A stretch of DNA of 64,000 nt from NCBI GenBank assembly GCA_947471745.1, contig CANJKZ010000549.1, positions 134,001 through 198,000 on the forward strand, read 5' to 3'. A program made the position numbers and the translations under genes. Positions 10,884 through 22,269 of the stretch are shown piece by piece. The first letter of the stretch is position 1. Every line of letters begins with the position of its first letter. The notes below the pieces were generated by a model. It saw only the letters and a program-made list of their open reading frames with translations, had not been told where the DNA came from and ran no database searches. The stretch is from Closterium sp. Naga37s-1. Taxonomy: Eukaryota > Streptophyta > Zygnematophyceae > Desmidiales > Closteriaceae.

Positions 10884-11580
10884 GGAACGAGCGCTTCCAG
10901 CCCCAAAATGCAGAAGGATCCGCACATGTGCAGGAAGTGCAGCGGGCGTTCTTCATTCGCGAGCGCCGATGACCGATGATGCTCGCATCCCTCCCACGCC
11001 CTTGCTGGCTTGGTAATAGGCCCAGACAAGCGCATCCACGTGACCCGACGAAAGAAAAACGCTCGGAACGAGCGCTTCCAGCCCCAATACTCGGAAGGAT
11101 CCGCACATGTGCAGGAAGTGCAACGGGCGCTCGTCATTCGCGAGTGCCGATGACCGATGATGCTCCCAACCCTCCCACGCCCTTGCTGGCTTGGTAATAG
11201 GACCAGACAAGCGCAGCCACGTGACCCGGCGGAAGAAAAACGCTCGGAACGAGCGCTTCCACCCCCAAAACGGGGAAGGATCCGCACATGTGCAGGAAGT
11301 GCAGCGGGCACTCTTCATTCACGAGCGCCAATGACCGATGATGCTTGCAACCCTCCCACGCCCTTGCTGGATTGGTAATAGGCCCAGACAAGCGCAGCCA
11401 CGTGACCCGGTGAAAGAAAAACGCTCGAAACGAGCGCTTCCAGCCCCAAAATACATAAGGTTCCGCACATATGCAGGAAGTGTAGCGGGCGCTCTTCATT
11501 CGCGAGCGCCGATGACCGATGATGCTCGCAACCCTCCCACTCCCTTGCTGGCTTGGTAATAGGCCCAGACAAGCGCAGCA
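10884..11580 (+). repeat. 181-bp satellite, block 2 (about 3.9 units)
   Basis: This continues the unit interrupted at 4399, starting inside the CGCTCG-GAA-CGAGCG hairpin. It runs to 11580, where Copia-2 interrupts it within AAGCGCAGC(C/A)ACGTG. Units here are of the CCCAGACAAG subtype. Confidence 0.95.
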
Positions 11581-11719
11581 TGTCAAACTGATACTTGTTC
11601 TATTTGTGTAGGCTATAGTGGGTTAGCCTTCTAGGGGGTACACTACTCTAGGTTTGTGGTACTTGTACTCCCATTCTCCTGCTAGTCAATCCATTCTCAT
11701 TCTCTCTTAGTTTCTAACA
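11581..11719 (+). repeat. Copia-2 5' LTR
   Basis: 139 bp with TG...CA ends. It differs from the 3' LTR only near position 10 of the repeat, by about two changes including one length change. Confidence 0.93.
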
Positions 11720-14700
11720 TGGTATTACGAGCCTAGGTCGTAACCTAGGACCGAACGATAGGGCCCACCGTTTTCGCATAGTCGCGCCCTAGCGCGCCTC
11801 GCCTAGTCGCGCCCTCGAGCGCCCTCCTCTCTCCCTCACTATCGCGCGCCCTAGCGTGCCTCTCGCGATCGGCCCCGCCAAGCCCGCACGCCCTAGCGTG
11901 CCCTGTGCGATCGGCCCCGCCCACCTCGTACGCCCTAGCGTGCGACCCGCGCAGCACCACGCGCGTCGCCTGCCCCGCGCGCCCTTGCGTGCCCCGTGCG
12001 GCCCCGCGCGCTCGCTGCCCCGCGCGCCCTTGCGCACCTCTTACGGACCGGCCCCGCCCCTTCTCGTGCGCCCTTGCGTGCCCCGTGCGACCGGCCCACA
12101 CCCACCCGCGCGCCCTTTCGTGCCCCTCGCGTACCGGCCCCGCCCAGCTAGCCCGCCCTTGCGTGCCTCGTGCGACCAGGCCCCGCCCCACTAGCCCGCC
12201 CTTGCGTGCCCCGTGCGACCAGGCCCCGCCCTCGCTAGCCCGCCATTTCGTGCCCCGTGCGGACCGGCCCCGCTCTGCCCTGCACGCCCTCGCGTGCCCC
12301 ACCTCGAGTAGCCGCCGCCCTACCGAGCCGCGCCACTGCTACTGACGCTACTACTGTTACTGCTGCTACTGCTGCTACTGCTCTTACTGCAACTATGGCT
12401 AGCCCTGCTGTGCTCGCTTTCGATGCTGAGGGCCGCCCGCTGAAGTTTGACACCTGGCTAGATGACTTGCACCTGTTCCTCCAGCTCACTGCCAAGGAGG
12501 ATATCTCGCTGTACGATCACGCACTAGGACTCGCTGCTGCCCCTGTTGCTACTGCTGACAGTACTGCCCGCTCACAGTGGCTGACTCATGACGCCCACGC
12601 TCGCTTCGCTATTCGCAACTCCCTGCCGGTAGATGAGCGCGAGCACTTTGGCCAGCACAAAACTGCGCAGGCACTGTACACTGCTGTAGTTGCACGCTAC
12701 TCCTCACCTGCCTCTGCTGCGCTAGGCCGTCTCTCCCTCCCCTACCTGTTCCCAGTTCTGTCCGCTTTCTCCACAGTCGCTGACCTCATCACGCACCTCC
12801 GCACTAGTGAGGCCCGCTTCCCTGCCGCTATGCCCACTGAGTTTCTTGCCACCCACCCCCCCCCGCTCTGGCTCACTCTCTACCACCTGGTCACCCGTCT
12901 CCCTGACTCTCTTCGTGCGGTCAGGGACCACTTCCTCGCTCACTGCCCCACTGAGCTCACCGTTGATCTGCTCGAGAAGGAACTGCTTGCAGCTGAGACT
13001 AGCATAGTCGCTGTAGGTGCCTCTCGTGGCGACCCCCGCACCCCTTTCTTCGAGGGGTGTTCCCCTTCCCCCCTTCTCCCCTCTGTCGCCTCTGCTGCTG
13101 CTATCGACCTAGTTGGTACTGAGCAGGTCGGGACTGCGTCCACTCCGAGTTGGCGCCGCAGCGGCAAGGGCAAAGGGGGCAAGGGAGGCGGAGGTGACGG
13201 CGGGGGAGGCGGTGGTGGGGGCGGTGGCGGCAGTGGGGGTGGTGGCGAGGCTGGAGGGGCTAGTGGCAGCGGTGGGGGTGGTGGCGGCAGCGGCGGAGGA
13301 GGTGGCCGGGGTGGGGGCGGTGGTGGGGGCGGCGGTAGACGCGGCGGCGGCAGGGGCGGTGGAGGTCGAGGTGGTGGCGGCGGAGGTGGTGGTCGTGGAG
13401 GCGCTGGCGGTGGCCAGAGCCAACAGCAGACTCCGTCGTCCCAGGAGCTTCGTGAGTGGTACTCTCAGCACGGGGGGGGGGGGTGGCCTTAGCTGCACGT
13501 ACGTCATCCGCACTGGTGACCGCACTGGCCAGACGTGTGGGAAGGCGCACACCGCGCAGCGCTGCTTCTCCCGCCTCGACGACGCTTGGCGCGCTCAGTT
13601 CCCTGCTGCCACTGAGCTGCCCCGCTGGGCTGATCTGATGAGGAAGAACATTGATATCTATGCTCTTGACTTTGATGCTATTCTCACTGCCATGTATGTT
13701 TTGTCTACTAGTGGAGAGGGTGCTCAGTACCTGCGTGTTCCGCCCGACCCGGGCATTCGGACCAGTGAGGCTGCCGCTCTAGGTGCTAGTGCGTCTGTTG
13801 CCCTAGGTGCTGATGAGGCTGCCGCTCCAGGTACTCGCGTGTCTGCTGCCCCAGGTGCTGGTGAGGCTGCTGCTCTAGGTGCTCGTGAGTCTGCGCCCCC
13901 TGGTACTGAGTCTACTGAGGCACTGCACACCTTCACACTGGACTCAGGTGCTTCTCGCTGTTTCTTTCGTGACCGCACTGCCCTTGAGCAGCTTGCTCGG
14001 CCAGTTGCTGTCTCCCTCGCTGACCCCTCTGGGGGTCCGGTCATTGCGACCTCCTCCACTGTCCTTCCTTGTCCTGCGGTTCCGTCGGGCACACTGTCAG
14101 GTCTCCACCTCCCCTCGTTCTCTACGAACTTGGTGGCGGGTTGTGCGCTCCAGGACGGGGGTGTCCACCAGTTCACCCCTGCCTACGAGCGCGTGACACA
14201 CTGCACGTGTGCTCGGACGGGCCGTCACCTGGCTACCTTCACTCGGCAGCCGGGGTCGGACCTGTACACACTGACCACTGAGTCCCCTCACGTAGCTGCG
14301 TCTGCGTCTGCGTCGGGGTCAGCTGTCGGCCCCCTGCTCGTGTCGCTCTCTAGCGTACGAGACCGTCCTCTGGCACCACCGCCTTGGTCACCCGTCAGTG
14401 CAGCGCCTTCGTGGCATGCACAAACGGTACCTTGTCTCTGGTCTCCCCAGGGTTCTCCCTCCCCTCCCACCCTCGCCTGCTCCTCCCTGTCTTCCCTGTG
14501 TCGAGGGGCGGCAGCGCGCTGCTCCTCACTCCTCGTTTCCCCCGACGACTACTCCCTTGCAGACACTCCACATGGACGTGTGGGGCCCAGCCCGCGTCCG
14601 TGGACAGGGTCAGGAGAGGTACTTCCTGATAGTTGTTGACGACTACTCGCGCTACACCATGGTCTTCCCCTTGCGCACCAAGGGTGAAGTCCCTGATGTT

Positions 14701-17700
14701 TTGATCCCTTGGATCCGCGCTGCCCGTCTCCAGCTCAGCGAGAGGTTCCACTCGGACTTTCCTGTCCTGCGTCTGCACTCTGACAGAGGTGGGGAGTTTT
14801 CCTCCGACCTCTTGAGGGCCTTCTGTCAGGGGGAGGGCATTGAGCAGTCGTTCACGCTTCCGGCCTCTCCACAGCAGAATGGGGTTGCTGAGCGCCGCAT
14901 TGGCTTGGTTATGGAGGTCGCTCGTACCTCCTTGATCCATGCGGCTGCCCCCCACTTTCTGTGGCCGTTTGCGGTCCGATACGCTGCGCATCAGCTCAAC
15001 CTCTGGCCCCGTGTCTCCGTTCCGGAGACTTCACCGACACTGCGTTGGACGGGAGAGGTTGGCGATGCGTCGCGTTTTCGGGTCTGGGGATCTCGAGCTT
15101 TTGTTCGCGATACGTCCGCGGACAAGCTCTCCTCCCGCGCTGTTCCTTGTGTCTTCCTTGGCTTTGTCCCGGACGCGTCTGGTTGGCAGTTTTACCACGC
15201 CACCTCGCGCCGTGTCCTGCCCTCTCAGGACGTCACTTTTGATGAGTCGGTGCCCTACTACCACCTCTTCCCCTACCGCACTGCCCCGCTCCCTCCCCCG
15301 CCTCTCTTCCTCGCGCCAGGTGCTGCTGTGGTAGACCCCCTCCCCCCTCAGGGTGCCGCTCCCTCAGGTGTGTCCCAGGTAGACCCGGTTGAGCCAGTCG
15401 AGGTAGCTGTCGACTCTCGTCCTGCTAGGGGTGCTGAGCCTGAGCGTGCGGAGCCTGGGGGTGCGGAGCCTGAGGGTGCGGAGCCTGGGGTTGCGGAGTC
15501 TGGGGGTGCTGAGTCTGGGGGTGCGGAGCCTGCGGGTGCTGAGTCTGGGGGTGCTGAGCCTGGGGGTGCTACGTCTGAGGGTACTGAGCCAGAGGGTGCT
15601 GCGACTGAGCGTACTACACCTGGAGGCGCTCTCTCCTCACAGCAGCTGCGTGAGTGGTACTTACAGTACTGCAGCCTCAGGAGAGGTGCTTCTGGAGCTA
15701 GGGGTGCTGCTGGAGCTGGTGCTCGTGCTTCCCCTCCTAGGCGGGAGCTGCCCTCTCCCCAGCGGCTCCGAGAGTGGTACGCTCGGCGCTGCAGTCTCCG
15801 GAGTGGCGCTACTAGTGTCGCGGACCCTGGAGCTGGAGCTGCTGCTGGTACTGGTCCTGCTGGTGCTGGAGCTGCTGGAGGTGCTGCTGCTGCTGGTGGT
15901 GCTGCTGGCGCTGCTGGAGGTCCTGGTGGTGCTGGTGCTGCTGGAGCTGCTGGAGGTGCTGCTGGTGCTGGAGCTGCTGGAGCTGCTGGAGGTGCTACTG
16001 GTCCTGGTGCTGCTGGAGCTGCTGGAGGTGCTGCTGGTGCTGGTACTGCTGGCGCTGCTGGAGGTGCTGCTGGTGCTGGAGCTGCTGGAGGCACTGCTGC
16101 TGCTGGCGGTGCTGCTGGAGCTGCTGGAGGTGCTGGTGCTGCTGGTGGTGCTGCTGGTGCTGGAGCTGCTGGAGCCGCTGGTCCCGGAGGTGCTCGTACT
16201 GGAGGTACTGGAGCTGCTGGGACTGGAGCTGCTGAGGGGGCTGGAGCTGGAGGTGCTGAGCGGCTGCGGCCGTACTACGTTCCGCTCCTTCAGCAGGTTC
16301 TTGGTCTCCCGCCCTCTACTGGTCCTACTCCTCCCCTACTGAGTCCACCGCCTGTCCAGTCGCAGTCACAGTTACAGCCTGCCTCTCCGCTGCCTGGTCC
16401 TTCTCCTTACACTGCGCCGACGGGTAGTCTTACGGAGCGTCGTGAGCCTGAGTCTCGTCCTCCGTCGCCTGAGTCTAGTCCAGAGTCGCCTGAGTCGCAT
16501 CCAGAGTCGCCTGTCCGCACTGTCCGCGCTGGTCGTCGTGCTCCGCGTCAGCGTCCTCCTCCTGTCCTTGGCACTCACTATATGACCCTGCGTCCTTCCA
16601 CTGCTCCACAGCGTGTCCCTCTGCCGTCTCCTCCTGCGTCCTCTCTTCCTGACGTTGCTGACCCGCCGTCAGACCTTGCTCGTGCTGCCAGTCCTACTGT
16701 CACGCGTTTCCTCGCTACTGTTGTCACTGACCCTACCTTTGAGTCCTCTGCTGCGTCTGCTCTAGTCGCTGAGCTTGTTGACTTTGCTGCCGCCTGTCGT
16801 CTAGACTACGCCGCTAGCCTTGTTGCTGAGTCTGAGTCTGTCTGTCCTCCGTCCGTCGGGGGTGAGTGTGCTCTTGGCATGGACGTCCTTGAGGACGGAC
16901 AGGAGGAGTTTGAGTGCTTTGCTGCTGCTTTACCTCATCTCGTATCCATGCTGATTGCCCCTGAGGGAGACCCGGATGCACCAGACATCCCGACCCCACG
17001 CTCTTACGCAGAGGCGATGGAGGGTCCCTACTCCTCTCAGTGGCAGACAGCCATGGACGCAGAGATGGCTTCCTGGAAGTCCACAGGCACCTACGTCGAC
17101 GAGGTTCCCCCACCTGGGGCGAACATCGTCAGTGGCATGTGGATTTTCAGAGTGAAGCGGCCACCGGGTTCTCCGCCTGTCTTCAAGGCGCGGTACGTTG
17201 CACGAGGCTTCAGTCAGCGAGAGGGAGTTGACTTCTTCCAGACCTTCTCCCCGACCCCGAAGATGACCACTCTTCGGGTTCTGCTGCACGTCGCCGCTCA
17301 GCGTGACTACGAGCTCCACTCTCTTGACTTCAGCACTGCGTTCCTACAGGGCAGCCTGCACGAGGAGATCTGGCTGCGCCGCCCACCTGGCTTCACTGGG
17401 TCGTTCCCTCCTGGTACCCAGTGGAGCCTCCGGCGGCCAGTCTACGGTCTCCGCCAGGCACCCCGTGAGTGGCACGACACACTGAGGACTACTCTTGCTG
17501 CTCTTGGGTTTGCTCCTTCCACTGCTGACCCGTCGCTGTTTCTACGCACCGATACCACTCTGCCGCCGTTCTACGTTCTAGTGTACGTAGACGACCTGGT
17601 CTTTGCTACTGCTGACACTGAGGCACTCGCCCACGTGAAGTCGGAGCTGCAGAAGAGACACACGTGCACAGACATGGGTGAACTGACAAGCTATCTTGGC

Positions 17701-18795
17701 TTGCGGATCACCCGGGACAGAGCACAGCGCACCATCACCTTGACTCAGTCACACATGGTGCAGCAGGTCCTTCAGCGCTTCCGCTTCACGTACTCCTCGC
17801 CTCAGTCCACTCCTCTGCCTACCGGTCACTCGCTCTCAGCTCTGCCTTCGGATGAGTCCGTAGAGCCGAGTGGCCCGTATCCAGAGCTTGTGGGCTGCCT
17901 CATGTACCTGATGACCTGCACTCGACCTGACCTTGCATACCCTCTTAGCATCCTAGCACGCTATGTCGCTCCTGGCCGTCACCGGAAGGAGCACATGGAT
18001 GCCGCTAAGAGGGTGTTGCGCTACTTGTGCAGTACGTCGGGCATGGGGCTTGTGCTTGGAGGACGGCGCGACCTTGTCCTCACTGGGCACTCAGACGCTT
18101 CTTGGGCTGACGACCAGGCTACGCAGCGGTCGTCTCAGGGTTACACCTTCAGTCTTGGCTGTGGTTCAGTTTCTTGGCGTCCTACTCGCTCGTCTTCAGT
18201 TCTCAGCTCCAGTTGTGAGGCTGAGATCTACGCCACAGCCATGGCTGCACAGGAGTTACGCTGGCTCACCTACCTGCTGACCGACCTGGGCGAGCGGCCT
18301 CGTTCTCCTCCAGTGCTGTACGTCGACAACAAGGCAGCCCTTGCCTTGTGTCAGGAGCACAGACTGGAGCACAGAACGAAGCACATCGCTCTGCGCTACT
18401 TCCTTGCTCGAAAGCTGCAGCAGCTTGGTCAGCTTCGTCTCTCGTACGTGGCCACTCGGGCCAACACTGCTGATGTGTTCACCAAGGCGCTTCAGCCTTG
18501 TGATCATCAGCGTTTCTGTACTGTTCTAGGCCTTGTGCCTACTGTCCCTCACTTGCTCACTTCTTGACTCTGCTTGTACTGTGATCTCTATATATATACC
18601 TGCATGCTTACACTTGCTAGGTTGTGATCACTGTACCTCTTGTTATATTATCAAACTGCATGTGAACTGGTCTTGTGACCTCTTGCTTGTGCTCGGAATT
18701 TGTGTGGTATCCTTGAGATCCACCCTGAGCTTGTCTTGCTTTGCTTTGACTGGTCTTGTGACCCCTTGCTCTCCCCCGCTTAGCCTATGGGGGTG

Positions 18796-18935
18796 TGTCA
18801 AACATTATACTTGTTCTATTTGTGTAGGCTATAGTGGGTTAGCCTTCTAGGGGGTACACTACTCTAGGTTTGTGGTACTTGTACTCCCATTCTCCTGCTA
18901 GTCAATCCATTCTCATTCTCTCTTAGTTTCTAACA
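18796..18935 (+). repeat. Copia-2 3' LTR
   Basis: 140 bp, preceded by a purine-rich tract (TATGGGGGTG) and followed by the second CAGCA target copy. Confidence 0.93.
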
Positions 18936-21095
18936 CAGCAACGTGACCCGGCGGAAGAACGCTCGGAACGAGCGCTTCCACCCTCAAAACGCGGAAGGAT
19001 CCGCACATGTGCAGGAAGTGCAGCGGGCGCTCTTCATTAGCAAGCGCCGATGACCGATGATGCTTGCAACCCTCCCACGCCCTTGCTGGCTTCGTAATAG
19101 GCCCAGACAAGCGCAGCCACGTGAATCGTCGGAAGAAAAACGCCGGCGGAAGAAAAACGCTCGGAACGAGCGCTTCCACCCCAAAAACGCGGAAGGATCC
19201 GCACATGTGCAGGAAGTGCAGCGGGCGCTCTTCATTCGCGAGCGCCGATGACCAATGATGCTCGCAACCCTCCCACGCCCTTGCTGGCTTGGTAATAGGC
19301 CTCGACAAGCACAGCCACGTGACCCGGCGGAAGAAAAACGCTCGGAACGAGCGCTTCCACCCTCAAAACGCGGAAGGATCCGCACATGTGCAGGAAGTGC
19401 AGCGGGCGCTCTTCATTCGCGAGCGCCGATGACCGATGATGCTCGCAACCCTCCCACGCCCTTGCTGGCTTGGTAATAGGCCTCGACAAGCGCAGCCACG
19501 TGACCACGCGGAAGAAAAACGCTCGGAACGAGCGCTTCCACCCTCAAAACGCGGAAGGATCCGCACATGTGCAGGAACTGCAGCGGGCGCTCTTCATTCG
19601 CGAGCGCCGATGACCGATGATGCTCGCAACCCTCCCACGCCCTTGCTGGCTTGGTAATAGGCCTCGACAAGCGCAGCCACGTGACCCGGCGGAAGAAAAA
19701 CGCTCGTAACGAGCGCTTCCACCCTCAAAACGCGGAAGGATCCGCACATGTGCAGGAAGTGCAGCGGGCGCTCTTCATTCGCGAGCGCCGATGAGCGATG
19801 ATGCTCGCAACCCTCCCACGCCCTTGCTGGCTTGGTAATAGGCCTCGACAAGCGCAGCCACGTGACCCGGCGGAAGAAAAACGCTCGGAACGAGCGCTTC
19901 CACCCCCAAAACGCGGAAGGATCCGCACATGTGCAGGAAGTGCAGCGGGCGCTCTTCATTCGCGAGCGCCGGTGACCGATGATGCTCGCAACCCTCCCAC
20001 GCCCTTGCTGGCTTGGAAAAAGGCCTCGACAAGCGCAGCCACGTGACCCGGCGGAAGAAAAACGCTCGGAACGAGCGCTTCCACCCTCAAAACGCGGAAG
20101 GATCCGCACATGTGCAGGAAGTGCAGCGGGCGCTCTTCATTCGCGAACGCCGATGACCGATGATGCTCGCAACCCTCCCACGCCCTTGCTGTCTTGGTAA
20201 TAGGCCTCGACAAGCGCAGCCACGTGACCCGGCGGAAGAAAAACGCTCGGAACGAGCGCTTCCAGCCCCAAAATGCGGAAGGATCCGCACATGTGCAGGA
20301 AGTGCAGCGGGCGCTCTTCATTCGCGAGCGCCGATGACCGATGATGCTCCCAACCCTCCCACGCCCTTGCTGGCTTGGTAATAGTCCCAGACAAGCGCAG
20401 CCACGTGACCCGGCGGAAGAAAAACGCTCGGAACTAGCGCTTCCACCCTCAAAACGCCGAAGGATCCGCACATGTGCAGGAAGTGCAGCGGGCGCTCTTC
20501 ATTTGCGAGCGCCGATGACCGATGATGCTCGCAACCCTCCCACGCCCTTGCTGGCTTGGTAATAGGCCCAGACAAGCGCAGCCACGTGACCCGGCGGAAG
20601 AAAAATGCTCGGAACGAGCGCTTCCACCCCAAAAACGCGGAAGGATCCGCACATGTGCAGGAAGTGCAGCGGGCGCTCTTCATTCGCGAGCGCCGATGAC
20701 CTATGATGCTCGCAACCCTCCCACGCCCTTGCTGGCTTGGTAATAGGCCTCGACAAGCACAGCCACGTGACCCGGCGGAAGAAAAACGCTCGAAACGAGC
20801 GCTTCCACCCTCAAAACGCGGAAGGATCCGCACATGTGCAGGAAGTGCAGCGGGCGCTCTTCATTCGCGAGCGCCGATGACCGATGATCCTCGCAACCCT
20901 CCCACGCCCTTGCTGGCCTGGTAATAGGACCACTGACCCGGCGGAAGAAAAACGCTCGAAACGAGCGCTTCCACCCCCAAAATGAGGAAGGATCCGCACA
21001 TGTGCAGGAAGTGCAGCGGGCGCTCTTCATTCGCCAATGACCGATGATGCTCGCAACCCTCTCACGCCCTTGCTGGCTTGGTAATAGGACCGATG
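18936..21095 (+). repeat. 181-bp satellite, block 3 (about 12 units)
   Basis: Same unit as blocks 1 and 2, resuming at the CACGTGACCC box. One unit near 19.14 kb carries a small internal duplication of CGGCGGAAGAAAAACGC. Two near the right end (about 20.93 and 21.03 kb) are shortened. The array ends at GGACCGATGATG, where a 37-bp minisatellite takes over. Confidence 0.95.
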
Positions 21096-21096
21096 A

Positions 21097-21777
21097 TGCC
21101 TGGTCAGTGGGCCACACTGTGCTGTGCTGTGCATGCCTGGTCAGTGGGCCACACTGTGCTGTGCTGTGCATGTCTGGTCAGTGGGCCATACTGTGCTGTG
21201 CTGTGCATGCCTGGTCAGTGGGCCACACTGTGCTGTGCTGTGCATGCCTGGTCAGTGGGCCACACTGTGCTGTGCTGTGCATGCCTGGTCAGTGGGCCAC
21301 ACTGTGCTGTGCTGTGCATGCCTGGTCAGTGGGCCACACTGTGCTGTGATGTGCATGCCTGGTCAGTGGGCCACACTGTGCTGTGTTGTGCATGCCTGGT
21401 CAGTGGGCCACACTGTGCTGTGCTGTGCATGCCTGGTCAGTGGGCCACACTGTGCTGTGCTGTGCATGCTTGGTCAGTGGGCCACACTGTGCTGTGCTGT
21501 GCATGCCTTGTCAGTGGGCCACACTGTGCTGTGCTGTGCATGCCTGGTCAGTGGGCCACTTTGTGCTGTGCTGTGCTGTGCATGCCTGGTCAGTGGGCCA
21601 CACTGTGCTGTGCTGTGCATGCCTGGTCAGTGGGCCACACTGTGCTGTGCTGTGCATGCCTGGTCAGTGGGCCACACTGTGCTGTGCTGTCCATGCCTGG
21701 TCAGTGGGCCACACTGTGCTATGCTGTGCATGCCTGGTCAGTGGGCCACACTGTGCTGTGCTGTGCATGCCTGGTCA
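21097..21777 (+). repeat. 37-bp minisatellite (about 18 units)
   Basis: The unit is 37 bp and contains GCATGCCTGGTCAGTGGGCC followed by ACACTGTGCTGTGCTGT. 37 leaves remainder 1 on division by 3 and the unit has no stop in any forward frame. All three forward frames are therefore open and give the same 37-residue repeat. These long frames are by-products, not proteins. One unit has five extra bases near 21.57 kb. The array ends exactly where SRFR1-like exon sequence begins. Confidence 0.92.
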
Positions 21778-22269
21778 GTTGCAGCTCATGCCATTGACTC
21801 GCGGGTCCGCCATGGTGGGGGTGGTCTCCATCCTCGGCCTCTCCATGGCTGCTGACATGCAGACCACAACGCTCATCCCCCATGGGGTGCAGGTAGGCTG
21901 AGAAATGCTATTGGTGGCATGGTCTTTATGCAAGGCCCTCTTTGCTGGTTCAGTAGGTCTAGAGCAACAAGAAGTTCTCGAATCTACCCAATTAGTATAT
22001 GATGGGCGTTTTTCCCTGGTATGAACAGTCACCACAAGATTGATCGTACGGTATGAGTTTCTTTCAACCTCCATCACTCTATTTCCATTCAGGTGGACTG
22101 GGAGGCTTTACTCGTGTCTCGCTTTGAAGCCTTCAATGCCTCCATTGCCCCATGGCTCTTAGCCTCTTCTCAAATCTCACCCTGGGGTCTCGCCCCTATT
22201 GAGGATGTCTTATCCACAACGCACCATGTCATTGCAGCGTTGAGCTACGATATAAAGCATAAAAGGTGA
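21778..22269 (+). pseudogene. SRFR1/TTC13-like 3' fragment, copy 1 (last two exons)
   Basis: The first exon (about 21778-21892) reads LQLMPLTRGSAMVGVVSILG onward, ending IPHGVQ. A GT-AG intron follows (21893-22092). The last exon (22093-22269) starts VDWEALLVSRFEAF and ends in TGA after 58 codons. These match exons 15 and 16 of the gene at 48451-58452 (PLSRGSAMVGLMSIISLSMA; VDWEGLLATSFDEF). No upstream exons exist on the left; a minisatellite and satellite stand there. It is probably a truncated duplicate, though both frames and both splice sites are intact, so truncation may be recent. Confidence 0.75.

Larger units (their letters stand above)
11581..18935 (+). mobile_element. Copia-2: Ty1/copia retrotransposon with short LTRs, broken
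   Basis: The LTRs are only 139 and 140 bp (TGTCAAAC...TCTAACA), with target duplication CAGCA at 11576-11580 and 18936-18940. A tRNA-iMet-like primer site starts at 11720. A GC-rich leader with degenerate repeats runs to about 12394. Parts in copia order: gag from 12395 (starts MASPAVLAF), a Gly-rich tail near 13.2-13.4 kb, protease with LDSGAS near 13.94 kb, integrase about 14.6-15.3 kb, a long Ala/Gly/Glu-rich linker about 15.4-16.3 kb, reverse transcriptase with YVDD near 17.6 kb, and RNase H about 18.05-18.5 kb. Coding frames are interrupted about twice, so it is probably dead. Near-identical LTRs imply a recent insertion. Confidence 0.93.

Noticed and set aside
703-21095. Calling the 181-bp satellite a centromere
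   Set aside because: Length, structure and nested copia elements are suggestive, but sequence alone cannot show CENH3 occupancy. It is kept as a hypothesis only.
21078-21901. Long Cys/Trp-rich frames of 172-243 codons
   Set aside because: A 37-bp unit without stops opens all three forward frames at once, giving the same rotated peptide. There is no sign of coding.
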